A stretch of DNA of 64,000 nucleotides from Bauldia litoralis (GTDB lineage: Bacteria; Pseudomonadota; Alphaproteobacteria; Rhizobiales; Kaistiaceae): contig NZ_FMXQ01000012.1 in the NCBI RefSeq assembly GCF_900104485.1, positions 1 through 64,000 of the forward strand, written 5' to 3'. This document shows positions 20,489-29,467 of the stretch, piece after piece. Both the position numbers and the translations under genes were made by a program. How positions within the stretch are numbered: the first letter of the stretch is position 1; each line of letters opens with the position of its first letter. Under the pieces are notes generated by a model, which was given only the letters and a program-made list of their open reading frames with translations, made no database searches and had not been told where the DNA came from.

Positions 20489-20597
20489 CGCCGTCGCTCC
20501 AGATGCGGCCTTAACAACAGGAAACCCCGGAGGGCCAAAGGAGTTTCATGTCATGCCGGCCCGCCCCAGCAGAAAACGGGCGGACGACGCCTTTCCG

Positions 20598-21005
20598 CTA
20601 CTTCTTGCCCATCTTGCGGGCGGCTTCCAGCTTGTTGGCAGCGCGCATCATGTCGAGGGCGAAGCGCGCCATGTCCGGCCAGCGGGCGCGATCCTTCGGA
20701 CCGATCAGGATCCAGTCCATCATCGGCGGCTTCGACTTGAACGGGGCGAGGTATTCCCATTCGCTCAGGCCGAGCGAGAAGACATCGATATCGCGTCCAA
20801 GCTTTACCCCGAGGCCGGCGAACTTGCCCTTGGTCGTATAGAAGGCGAACACCTTGCCGCCGAACTTGACCGCGTCGGACGACATCATCCGGCCGCGCTC
20901 GACGCCGGACTCATTCGCCACCAGGTCGTCGGCGAGATGGCGCCATGCGGCGAGATCGGGATTTTCGTCGTCTGTCAGCAGGGTCTTCGGCACGCTTTTC
21001 TCCAC
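20598..21005 (-). CDS. TfoX/YjbR-like small protein
   Basis: A 135-residue cytoplasmic protein. The central part (GGKVFAFYTTKGKFAGLGVKL) resembles the TfoX N-terminal/YjbR-like fold found in many small bacterial proteins. No catalytic motif is visible. It is divergent from the DUF2461 gene at 21090 with only about 85 bases between starts. Function unknown. Confidence 0.5.
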   Translation of the reverse strand: MEKSVPKTLLTDDENPDLAAWRHLADDLVANESGVERGRMMSSDAVKFGGKVFAFYTTKGKFAGLGVKLGRDIDVFSLGLSEWEYLAPFKSKPPMMDWILIGPKDRARWPDMARFALDMMRAANKLEAARKMGKK

Positions 21006-21089
21006 AGGGCCTCTGGTATTAAACTCTTCGGTAAATCAACCTAGCGCCGCGCGGCGACCGGCGAATCCTGCTGGCTGGAGGGGAGCACC

Positions 21090-21785
21090 GTGGACACCGA
21101 TCTGCTTGCGCCGCAACTCGACAAGGACCTGCCCAGGTTCCTCGCCGAGCTTTCAACGAACAATACCAAAGACTGGTTCGACGCGCACCGGGCGCGATAC
21201 CAGCGCTGCTATGTCGAACCGGCGCTGGCGCTGATCACTGGCCTGGCCGAACCGCTTGGCCGGCTCGCCCCGCCACTCACGGCGGTGCCCAAGGTCAACG
21301 GCTCGCTGCGGCGGATCAACCGCGATGTCCGCTTCTCCAAGGACAAGCGCCCCTACTCGGCGATGCTGCACCTGATCTTCTTCACCGGCGACCATGCCAA
21401 TCGCGGACCGGGGGTCCACGTCGTCGTCGGCCCGGACCATTTTGGCGTCGGCGCCGGCCACTGGGCCTTCGAGCCGGCGCAGCTCGAGGCCTATCGCGCG
21501 GCGATGACGACCAAGGCCGGGGCGAAGGAGCTGACGGCGGCGATCGGCAAGGCGGAAGCAATCGGCTGCGTCGCCGACGAACCGCAACTCGCCCGCTTGC
21601 CGCGCGGCTACACGGCGGAGGAGCCGGTGGCGACGATGCTCCGCCGCAAGGGCGTGGTGGTCCGAACCCATGACCAGCCGATCCCCGACGAACTGTTCGG
21701 GCCGGACGCTGTCCCCTTCCTGATGACGCGGATCAAGGCGCTGATGCCGCTGGTCGCCTGGCTCGACCGGACGGTCTATGGCTGA
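21090..21785 (+). CDS. DUF2461 (TIGR02453) family protein
   Basis: A 231-residue protein matching the DUF2461 family: NNTKDWFDAHRARY near residues 24-37, RINRDVRFSKDKRPY near 72-86, and a central GVGAGHWAFEP. The GTG start at 21090 is supported by GGAGGGG ten bases upstream. Family members are widespread but uncharacterised; no enzymatic role is claimed. Confidence 0.75.
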   Translation: MDTDLLAPQLDKDLPRFLAELSTNNTKDWFDAHRARYQRCYVEPALALITGLAEPLGRLAPPLTAVPKVNGSLRRINRDVRFSKDKRPYSAMLHLIFFTGDHANRGPGVHVVVGPDHFGVGAGHWAFEPAQLEAYRAAMTTKAGAKELTAAIGKAEAIGCVADEPQLARLPRGYTAEEPVATMLRRKGVVVRTHDQPIPDELFGPDAVPFLMTRIKALMPLVAWLDRTVYG

Positions 21786-21791
21786 CGCAAC

Positions 21792-21827
21792 GCAGAACCG
21801 GCGCCGCTCGGGCGACGCCGGTTCTGC
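21792..21827. terminator. Bidirectional hairpin between convergent genes
   Basis: GCAGAACCGGCG and CGCCGGTTCTGC form a perfect 12-pair stem with a 12-base loop between the DUF2461 stop and the RTX gene stop. No T tract on either side, so efficiency is uncertain. Confidence 0.55.
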
Positions 21828-21848
21828 GGTCTCGCAGGCGATCGCGGA

Positions 21849-24266
21849 TCAGTAGATCAGGATCGAGTCGTAGTAAGCCATGACGTCCTTGGCGTTGGTG
21901 GCGTCGAATTGATAGTCCGCGCTGAAGCTCAGGATCGGCTTGTCCGAGCCCCACTCCGTCAGCGTCACGGTGTAATCGCCGTCGTCCGCGCCGGGCTGCC
22001 AGGGCTCCAGATCGAGGAACCCCAGGGAATCGCCGGCCAGGTCGCCGATGCCATAGGCCGAGCCATCGATCATGATGGTATCCTCGGTCGGGTCAAAATC
22101 GGTGACGGTGCCTGCGAAGCCGCTGTCGAAGACGAAGGTGTCGGCCCCGGCGCCGCCGGTCAGCGTGTCGTTGCCGCTGCCGCCATAGAGGACGTCATCG
22201 CCCTCGCCACCGACCAGGGTGTCATTGCCGTCGCCGCCGTAGAGGACATCGTCCCCGGCGCCGCCCGACAGCAAGTCGTCGCCCGCACCGCCGGACAGCG
22301 TGTCGTTGCCGGAACCGGCGGTGATCCGGTCGTTGCCGTCGCCGCCATCGACCGTGTTGTTGCCGCCGACGGCGTCGATAATGTCGTTGCCGGCGCCGCC
22401 GTAGATGGCGTTATCCTGCGCATCCCCGGTCAGGCCGTCGTCGAACGCGCTGCCGGTCAGGGCCTCGAAGTTGAACACGTCGTCACTGAAGCCGAAGCCG
22501 TCCTCGGCCACCTGGTTCGCCGACAGGTCGACGGTGACGCCCGCCTCGGCGTCGGCGAAGCTCAAGGTGTCGAAACCCTCGCCGCCGTCCAGGCTGTCGT
22601 GCCCGGCGCCGCCATAGATGGTGTCGTCGCCGGCACCGCCGTCGATGGTGTCGTCTCCGGCGCCGCCGGCCAGGGTGTTGGCGCCGGTGTCGCCGGTGAT
22701 GACGTCGTCATAGTCCGAGCCGGTGATGTTCTCGATGCTGAACAGCTTGTCGGTGGTGCCGAAGCCGTCCTGCGCCTGGGCGTAGGTGCCGTTGGCGTCG
22801 GTGACGGTGGCGGACAGGTCGACCGTGATGCCGGCGATCGAGTGGACGTAGGACGAGGTATCCGAGCCGTCGCCGCCATCGATGTAGTCGTTGCCCTGGC
22901 CGCCCAGGAAGACGTCGTCGCCGCCGAAGCCGCGCAATTCGTCGTTGCCGGCATTCTCGGGCGCGACGTAGGTGCCGGAGCCACCGTCCAGATTGTAGCC
23001 GGCGATGACGTCGTCGTAGTTGGTGCCGAACAGGTAGTCGCTGCCGGAATCGCCCTGCAGGTACCAGCCCGAATAGGCGCCGATGACGATGAATTGGGTC
23101 GTGCCCAGGTCGCCGAGTTCGCTGGTATCGACGTCGAGCGCAATTCCGCCGTCCATACCCATGACCGCACCGTCGGCGCTGATGACCAGAGCCGACTGCA
23201 TCAGCGAATTGACGAAAGCCTGCTGGGCGGTGGCGCTCAGCGAGCCGAAGCCGTCGCCGTAGATCGCGGCGGCATCGGCGAAATTGATGGTGGCGACGAT
23301 ATCGACGCTGGTGCCGTCGTCGTATTTTATGACGAACGCGCTGTCGATGTTGGTGTCGAGCGAGACGAAGACGTTGCCGCGGTCGCCCGCGCTGACCGGC
23401 AGGATCAGGACGTCTTCCAGCGGATTGAAGTCGGTGACCGTGGCGTAGGCGGCCTCCGGCGTCGCCGTGTCGGTCAGGTCCCCGTAGGCGAACGCGGCCT
23501 TCAGGGCGTTGCTCACCATTGGAACCATCTTCTTCGCGACGCTGCCGGCCATGCCGTCGAAATTCGAAGCCAGGGCAATGTCGGTGCCGACGCCCAGGCC
23601 GGCAACCGCCAGAACCGCCCAATTGACGTCAGCGGATGCGACGAATTCGTCGGTGGCATCGCCGAGAACGAAGGTATCCGCGCCGGCGCCGCCGGTCAGC
23701 GTATCGCTCGCGCCGTCGTATAACTGTCCCGAGAACAACCAGTCATTGCCGTCGCCGCCGACCAGTGTGTCGGTGCCCTTGCCGCCGTAGAGGAAATCGT
23801 CGCCGGCGCCGCCAAAGAGCGCGTCATTGCCATCGCCGCCGGACAGGAGATCGTTGCCGTCCTCACCGTAGAAGGTGTCGTTGCCGCTGTAGCCATAGAC
23901 CTTGTCGTCTCCCTGGCCGGCGAACACTGTGGTTGCGCGATCGGAAAACCAGGAATCGCCGCTGTTGCCCTTGATGACGTTGTCGCCATCGTTGCCGATG
24001 ACCAGCGAGTAGTAGTGCTGGAAACGGCCATATGTCCCCGGAGCGGAATAGACGAAGGCATTGTCATAGGACGCGTCGTCGGCGCCCATGGTCGCGATGC
24101 CGTAATCCTCGACCGTGTAGGAATAGCCGCTGCTTCCAGTGACCACCACGTAATCGCTGGCGGCCTTCGAGAAGGAATTGATCGCGTCCATCGCCTCGGT
24201 CGAGACATGGACGCCGGCGTCGCTGACGTAATCGTCGTCGTCCGCCTCATATGTATAGGTGGTCAT
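21849..24266 (-). CDS. RTX calcium-binding repeat protein
   Basis: An 805-residue acidic protein with many GGxGxDxLx nonapeptides, which form calcium-loaded beta-rolls outside the cell. Two repeat zones are visible: about residues 125-215 (GGDGNDALFGGAGDDFLYGG) and a larger one about 510-740 ending GGAGADTFVFDSG. The ATG at 24266 is chosen because AGGGGAGG lies at ideal spacing; the frame runs back to 24368. There is no N-terminal signal peptide, as expected for type I secretion by a C-terminal signal. No HlyB/HlyD/TolC genes are in the window. No protease or lipase active site was seen, so it may be an adhesin or surface-layer protein. Confidence 0.82.
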   Translation of the reverse strand: MTTYTYEADDDDYVSDAGVHVSTEAMDAINSFSKAASDYVVVTGSSGYSYTVEDYGIATMGADDASYDNAFVYSAPGTYGRFQHYYSLVIGNDGDNVIKGNSGDSWFSDRATTVFAGQGDDKVYGYSGNDTFYGEDGNDLLSGGDGNDALFGGAGDDFLYGGKGTDTLVGGDGNDWLFSGQLYDGASDTLTGGAGADTFVLGDATDEFVASADVNWAVLAVAGLGVGTDIALASNFDGMAGSVAKKMVPMVSNALKAAFAYGDLTDTATPEAAYATVTDFNPLEDVLILPVSAGDRGNVFVSLDTNIDSAFVIKYDDGTSVDIVATINFADAAAIYGDGFGSLSATAQQAFVNSLMQSALVISADGAVMGMDGGIALDVDTSELGDLGTTQFIVIGAYSGWYLQGDSGSDYLFGTNYDDVIAGYNLDGGSGTYVAPENAGNDELRGFGGDDVFLGGQGNDYIDGGDGSDTSSYVHSIAGITVDLSATVTDANGTYAQAQDGFGTTDKLFSIENITGSDYDDVITGDTGANTLAGGAGDDTIDGGAGDDTIYGGAGHDSLDGGEGFDTLSFADAEAGVTVDLSANQVAEDGFGFSDDVFNFEALTGSAFDDGLTGDAQDNAIYGGAGNDIIDAVGGNNTVDGGDGNDRITAGSGNDTLSGGAGDDLLSGGAGDDVLYGGDGNDTLVGGEGDDVLYGGSGNDTLTGGAGADTFVFDSGFAGTVTDFDPTEDTIMIDGSAYGIGDLAGDSLGFLDLEPWQPGADDGDYTVTLTEWGSDKPILSFSADYQFDATNAKDVMAYYDSILIY

Positions 24267-24517
24267 TTTGCGCCTCCCCTGAGCCGGCCCCTTGAAGCCG
24301 GCCTGTTCGCGAACGGACCTTTGCCCGTCTCTCTCCCAAAAGGTGTGGACGGGCCGGGCATGCGCCAAATAACATTCCGGTAATGAAATTCACGCCGTTG
24401 AAGCTTTGATAATCCTTTGTTTTCAATATCTTGGACGCGCTGATCCGACCCGAGGCGCCGCGGCGGATTCATTGCTTCTCGGTAATGTGCGGTCGGTTGT
24501 GCGCTTTTTGGCCCGCG
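24267..24517. other. Upstream region of the RTX gene
   Basis: No gene seen. The segment 24360-24440 is clearly richer in A and T than its surroundings (AATAACATTCCGGTAATGAA, TTTGATAATCCTTTG) and probably contains the leftward RTX promoter. No clear repressor palindrome was found. Confidence 0.4.
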
Positions 24518-24979
24518 TCAGCCGATCGGCACCAGAGGGCGGTCGACGGCCTGGCGGAGGGCGAATTTCGATTCGATGCGGGCGACGCCGGGCAGACGGC
24601 TCAGCGTGTTGGCGTGGAGGCGGGCAAAGTCCGAAAGGTCCTCGGCGACCAGCTCGATCAGGTAATCGCTGCCGCCCGACATCAGGTGGCAGGACAGGAC
24701 ATTCGGGCACTTGGCGAGCGCAGTCTCGAAGGCCTGGAGCGTCTCGTCATTCTGGCGCTCCAGCGAGACCTCGACAAAGGCCTTGACGCCGAGGCCGACG
24801 GTCTCGGGATCGATGGTCGCCCGGTAGCCGGCGATGACGCCCGACGCCTCGAGGCCCTGGAGCCGCCGCGTACAGGCGGAGGGCGACAGGCCGACACGGG
24901 CCGAGAGCTCGACCGCGGTGGCGCGGCCTTCGCGGGCAAGAACCGCAACGATCTTGCGATCGAATTCGTCGAGCTGCAT
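24518..24979 (-). CDS. Lrp/AsnC-family regulator
   Basis: A 153-residue regulator. The AsnC-type helix-turn-helix spans about residues 4-50 (LDEFDRKIVAVLAREGR ... LSPSACTRRLQGLEASGVI), and the RAM ligand-binding domain follows (GSDYLIELVAEDL). It is divergent from the glycosyltransferase and 1.6 kb from alanine dehydrogenase, which relatives often control. Direct control here is only a guess. Confidence 0.85.
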   Translation of the reverse strand: MQLDEFDRKIVAVLAREGRATAVELSARVGLSPSACTRRLQGLEASGVIAGYRATIDPETVGLGVKAFVEVSLERQNDETLQAFETALAKCPNVLSCHLMSGGSDYLIELVAEDLSDFARLHANTLSRLPGVARIESKFALRQAVDRPLVPIG

Positions 24980-25092
24980 GATTTCACCGGGTTTGCCGCC
25001 AATCGATCCATTTTATTGAAACGGGTGGGCAAACACCACCGGCGGCGGCCCCCGGTTGCCGGGGCGTGCGGCCGCGGGTAACGGTAGCCCGC

Positions 25093-26412
25093 ATGGGCGG
25101 ACGCACGGTGCTGATCACGACCATCGGGACCCGCGGCGACGTCGAGCCGTTCCTGGCTTTGGCGAAAGGACTGGCCGGCGACGGACATGCCGTCGCGATC
25201 TGCACGGCGACCCGCTACCGCGACGGGATCGAGGACGCCGGAATCGGCTTCCTGCCGATGACCGGGGCATTGCTCGACCTGATGGATACCGACGACGGTC
25301 GCGCCGCGCTTGGCGGCGTCGGATCCATCGGCGCGATGCGCGCCGGCATGCGCCTGGCGCGATTGGTCAGGCCGATCAACCGGCAGATGATGGCCGACAC
25401 CCTCGCGGCAGCCGAAACGGCGCGCCCCGACGTCATTGTCTTCCATCCCAAGGCGATGGCGGCGCCGCATGTCGCCGAGTGGCTCGGCATTCCGGCGATC
25501 CTCGGCGTGCTGCAGCCGATGTACACGCCGACGGCCGCCTTCCCGGCCGCAGGCTTTCCGGCGCTGCCACTCGGCGGGGCGTATAACCGCGCGACCTACG
25601 CGATGGTGCGGGCAAGCTTCGGGCTCTACCGCAAGCCGGTCAACGACTTTCGCCGGTCGCTCGGCCTTGCCCCTGTACGCGACCGAGCCGCAGTGCTGCG
25701 GCCCGACACCGCGCGGCCGGCCATGACGCTGCATGCGATCAGCCGTCACGTCCTGGCGCGGCCGGCCGACTGGCCCGAGACGGCGCAGCTCACCGGCTAC
25801 TGGTTTCTCGACCCGCCGGAGTCGGACTGGCGTCCGCCGCCGGACCTCGCGGCGTTCCTTGCCGCGGGCGAGCCGCCGGTCCATGTCGGCTTTGGCAGCA
25901 TGCCATCGACGGATCCGGCCGGGCGCGCCGCGCTGGTCGTCGAGGCCCTTGAGCAGGCCGGGGTGCGCGGCCTGATTTCGTCGGGCTGGGGCGGGCTGGC
26001 GCCGCAAGGCCATTCGCCACGGATCCTGTCGATCGGCGCGGCGCCCCATGCGTGGCTCTTCCCGAGAATGGCGGCGGTAGTGCACCATGGCGGAGCCGGA
26101 ACCGCGGCGGCCGGGTTTCGCGCCGGCGTGCCTTGCGTCATCTGTCCTTTCTTCGGCGATCAGCCCTTCTGGGCGCGACGGAGCGTCGATCTCGGCGTCG
26201 GGGCGCCGTCCATTCCCCAGCGCAAACTGACGGCAGAGCGTCTCGCCGCCGCGATCCGGCAGGCGGTTTCCGACCCGTCAATCCGGCAGCGGGCGGCCGA
26301 TCTCGGCCGGCTGATCCGCGACGAAGACGGCGTCCGGTCGGCCATCGCCCTGGTCAACGCGGCGCTGGGCGGGAAGCCGGGCCGCGCGACGCGATCTTCG
26401 ACGCACGATTAG
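25093..26412 (+). CDS. GT1-family glycosyltransferase (sterol/macrolide type)
   Basis: A 439-residue glycosyltransferase of the UDP-glucuronosyl/sterol-glucosyltransferase-like family. N-terminal hallmark VLITTIGTRGDVEPFLALAKGL; C-terminal nucleotide-sugar motif with VVHHGGAGTAAAGFRAGVP and FFGDQPFWA. The ATG at 25093 is preferred over 25066 because the fold starts immediately after it. Likely cytoplasmic or membrane-associated, transferring a sugar to a lipid or small hydrophobic acceptor. Acceptor unknown. Confidence 0.8.
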   Translation: MGGRTVLITTIGTRGDVEPFLALAKGLAGDGHAVAICTATRYRDGIEDAGIGFLPMTGALLDLMDTDDGRAALGGVGSIGAMRAGMRLARLVRPINRQMMADTLAAAETARPDVIVFHPKAMAAPHVAEWLGIPAILGVLQPMYTPTAAFPAAGFPALPLGGAYNRATYAMVRASFGLYRKPVNDFRRSLGLAPVRDRAAVLRPDTARPAMTLHAISRHVLARPADWPETAQLTGYWFLDPPESDWRPPPDLAAFLAAGEPPVHVGFGSMPSTDPAGRAALVVEALEQAGVRGLISSGWGGLAPQGHSPRILSIGAAPHAWLFPRMAAVVHHGGAGTAAAGFRAGVPCVICPFFGDQPFWARRSVDLGVGAPSIPQRKLTAERLAAAIRQAVSDPSIRQRAADLGRLIRDEDGVRSAIALVNAALGGKPGRATRSSTHD

Positions 26413-26566
26413 CCGGCGTTTTCGGCGTTGCCGCACGAATATTGCAAGATTTTCAGAATTTTCGCTTCTTCAATGCCTATCAACGCTGAATCGCGGCGAT
26501 TCATCACGATACCGTTGCGGCAAAGGGCGTATCATCAAGGCTTAATCCCATCTGGAGGGTCGAGCC

Positions 26567-27682
<1,116 letters not shown>

Positions 27683-27710
27683 CCACCCGACATCCTCCCA
27701 ATTGCAGAAG

Positions 27711-27736
27711 AGGGCCCCGTTCGCGGGGCCCTTTTC
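27711..27736 (+). terminator. Rho-independent terminator after ald
   Basis: AGGGCCCCG, loop TTCG, CGGGGCCCT, then TTTCTT. It also lies right at the 3' end of the convergent MFS gene and may serve both. Confidence 0.85.
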
Positions 27737-28881
27737 TTATGCCTGCCCGACAAAGGCGAAATAGCGCCGCAGCAGCACCGCCACGGCCGCCATCGCCGGC
27801 AACGCCATGACGATGGCCACCGACAACGATACGCCGGTGGCGGCCAGCGCGGCGGCGACCACGCAGCCGGCGAAGCAGCCGACGTCCCAGCCGGCTTCGG
27901 TCGCCAGGTGGAAGCGCAGCGGACAGGGCGAGGCCTTGGCCATGTTGTACAGGGCGGCCCCGAGCGGCGGCACGATCAGCGGCATGGCCAGCGCACCCAG
28001 CGCATTGGCGATCACCGCCAGCCAGGGCGAACCGAGGCTGACCGAACGCAGGAGGACGACTCCGGCGGCGAAGGCATAGGCGATTGCCACCGTCCGCCGG
28101 CCGTGGCCGGCATCGACATGGCGGCCAAGCAGCAGACCGAAGATTGCGCCGGCCAGGCTCGCCAGCGCCATCGCGCCGCCATAGGCGGGGATGCTTTCGG
28201 CAAGCGCGACGAACAGGGCGATCTGCCAGACGAAGATGAAGCTGGCGTCGAACCAGCCATCAAGCGTGACGAGGATCACCGCCGGCCACGCCGCGCGGAG
28301 GGCGCCCGGCGATTCACGGGCGACCGGGACATTCGGCGCGCCGAGCAGCGGCAGGACGGCCATCGCCTGGACAGGCCAACCGCCGCGAAGGTCCAGCCCG
28401 GGCCGACCGTAGCCAGCGCCCAGCCGCCGGCCAGCGGCGCGACGATGCCGACCACCGAGACCAGCGCCTCGCGGGCGCCGATCTGGTGGCCGCGATGCTC
28501 GACATCGCCGAGCACGGCGAAATAGGCGTTGTAGGCGAGGAAGTAGAAGACCTCGCCGACCGAGGCGACGACGACCAGCACCACGAGCGCGATGCCGATG
28601 CCATCGACCCGGGCGAGCAGCGGATATTGCAGGGCGATGCCGAGCGTGCCGACGATCAGCATCGGCTTGAGGCCCCAGCGCCGGGCGATGGGCAGCATCG
28701 CCGGCCGAAGCAGGAAGCGGCCGGTGACGATCGCCGCCTGGGCGAGCAGCGCCACCGGCACCGAAACACCGGCGCGCAGGAGAAAGACGAGGAAGAAGAT
28801 CGCCCCGGCGCCCTGGGCCAGGGCCTGGATGCCGGAATGCAGATTGACGCGATTGATCGCGTCATTGCGCAGGAATGCCAT
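27737..28881 (-). pseudogene. MFS transporter gene broken by a frameshift
   Basis: Two frames join into one Major Facilitator permease of about 380 residues. The N-terminal half (28881 to about 28370) has six hydrophobic segments and ends GPGWTFAAVG; the C-terminal half (about 28365 to 27737) resumes in another frame with QAMAVLPLLGAPNVPVARE. Matching the two requires adding one base, or removing two, near 28365-28375. There is no other lesion, so this may be a recent mutation, or a sequencing error. Substrate unknown. If the lesion is real, the truncated half is unlikely to transport. Confidence 0.75.
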
Positions 28882-29062
28882 GAAAACACCAACGGAGAAG
28901 CAATGGGGGATCAGGCCGGCGGCAAGCCGGTCAGCGGCGCATTTCCGCTATGAAGTGATCCCACGCATCGAAAGTCCTCCGTCGATCGGACGACTATGGC
29001 CGGCGCCGGCCGGATCTGCAATTGGCGGTAGAGCGGTTCTCCGCGGCTGTTGCAGAAATGAC

Positions 29063-29090
29063 GAAGGGCCGCCCCTTGGGACGGCCCTTC
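29063..29090 (-). terminator. Terminator of the small gene
   Basis: GAAGGGCCG and CGGCCCTTC form a nine-pair stem 46 bases past the stop codon of the 25-codon gene. On the minus strand the tail reads GTCATTTC, which is modest in T. The hairpin would also work for the opposite strand. Confidence 0.6.
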
Positions 29091-29135
29091 CATTGCCTTA
29101 ACCGCGAGTGCGGTGTGAGCGAAACTCGACCCCGG

Positions 29136-29213
29136 TCAGGAGGCGCGCACCTCGAAAGAAGTACGGTTCCAGATCAGGTCCACCGCCACACGCGGGGTTT
29201 GACAATGAGACAC
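29136..29213 (-). CDS. 25-residue peptide with extreme Shine-Dalgarno
   Basis: A GTG-initiated, 25-codon reading frame ending in TGA (starts MSHCQTPRVAVDL, ends SFEVRAS). It is preceded by GAAAGGAGGTGATCCAG, which is complementary to about 17 bases of the 3' end of alphaproteobacterial 16S rRNA, with GGAGG seven bases from the GTG. A candidate promoter lies upstream (29250-29278) and a hairpin terminator downstream (29063-29090), so the unit looks complete and about 180 bases long. No hydrophobic segment and no signal peptide; one cysteine. I do not recognise the peptide. It could be a real microprotein, a leader peptide, or an RNA whose ribosome binding is its function. Confidence 0.6.
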   Translation of the reverse strand: MSHCQTPRVAVDLIWNRTSFEVRAS

Positions 29214-29229
29214 TGGATCACCTCCTTTC
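29213..29229 (-). promoter_or_regulatory. Seventeen-base Shine-Dalgarno sequence
   Basis: Read on the minus strand, GAAAGGAGGTGATCCAG matches the anti-Shine-Dalgarno tail of 16S rRNA over its whole length. Ordinary sites in this window use four to seven bases. It decides the GTG start at 29213. Confidence 0.75.
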
Positions 29230-29249
29230 AGTTGTTGATGGGTAACAAG

Positions 29250-29278
29250 ACTATGGATCGCGATTCGATTCCCGGCAA
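29250..29278 (-). promoter_or_regulatory. Candidate promoter of the small gene
   Basis: On the minus strand: TTGCCG (29278-29273), a 17-base spacer, CATAGT (29255-29250). Each hexamer matches four of six consensus bases. Start of transcription would fall near 29243, leaving a leader of about 30 bases before the GTG. Confidence 0.45.
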
Positions 29279-29467
29279 GCCCTTTTGTGCAGCGCCACAT
29301 GAGGGCTGGCGACCGGCGACGATCCGAACGCTGGCGTCCCCTCGCGACGGTCGAAAAGCGGCTGTTCAAGCCTCGACCTCTCGGCTAGCGTCCCGCCATG
29401 ACGGGTAGCCGGGCGGCGCGGCACCCACAGCTTCCCGACACGCCGGAACAGGAGATCCTAGCGTTCG

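Noticed and set aside
21909-23723. Plus-strand frame of 604 codons opposite the RTX gene
   Set aside because: The nonapeptide repeats force an open antisense frame full of valine, alanine and glycine; no start site or motif.
25365-25380. Possible third RutR box (TTGGTCAGGCC)
   Set aside because: Only a half-site inside the glycosyltransferase coding region, without the inverted partner.
29212-29230. Plus-strand CTGGATCACCTCCTTTC read as a remnant of the 16S rRNA 3' end
   Set aside because: Only 17 bases match and no rRNA sequence continues upstream. Read on the other strand it is a ribosome-binding site followed at the right distance by a start codon and short frame.
29022-29408. Plus-strand frame of 128 codons between the MFS gene and the kinase
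   Set aside because: It crosses the hairpin terminator and the antisense of the small gene and shows no protein-like features.
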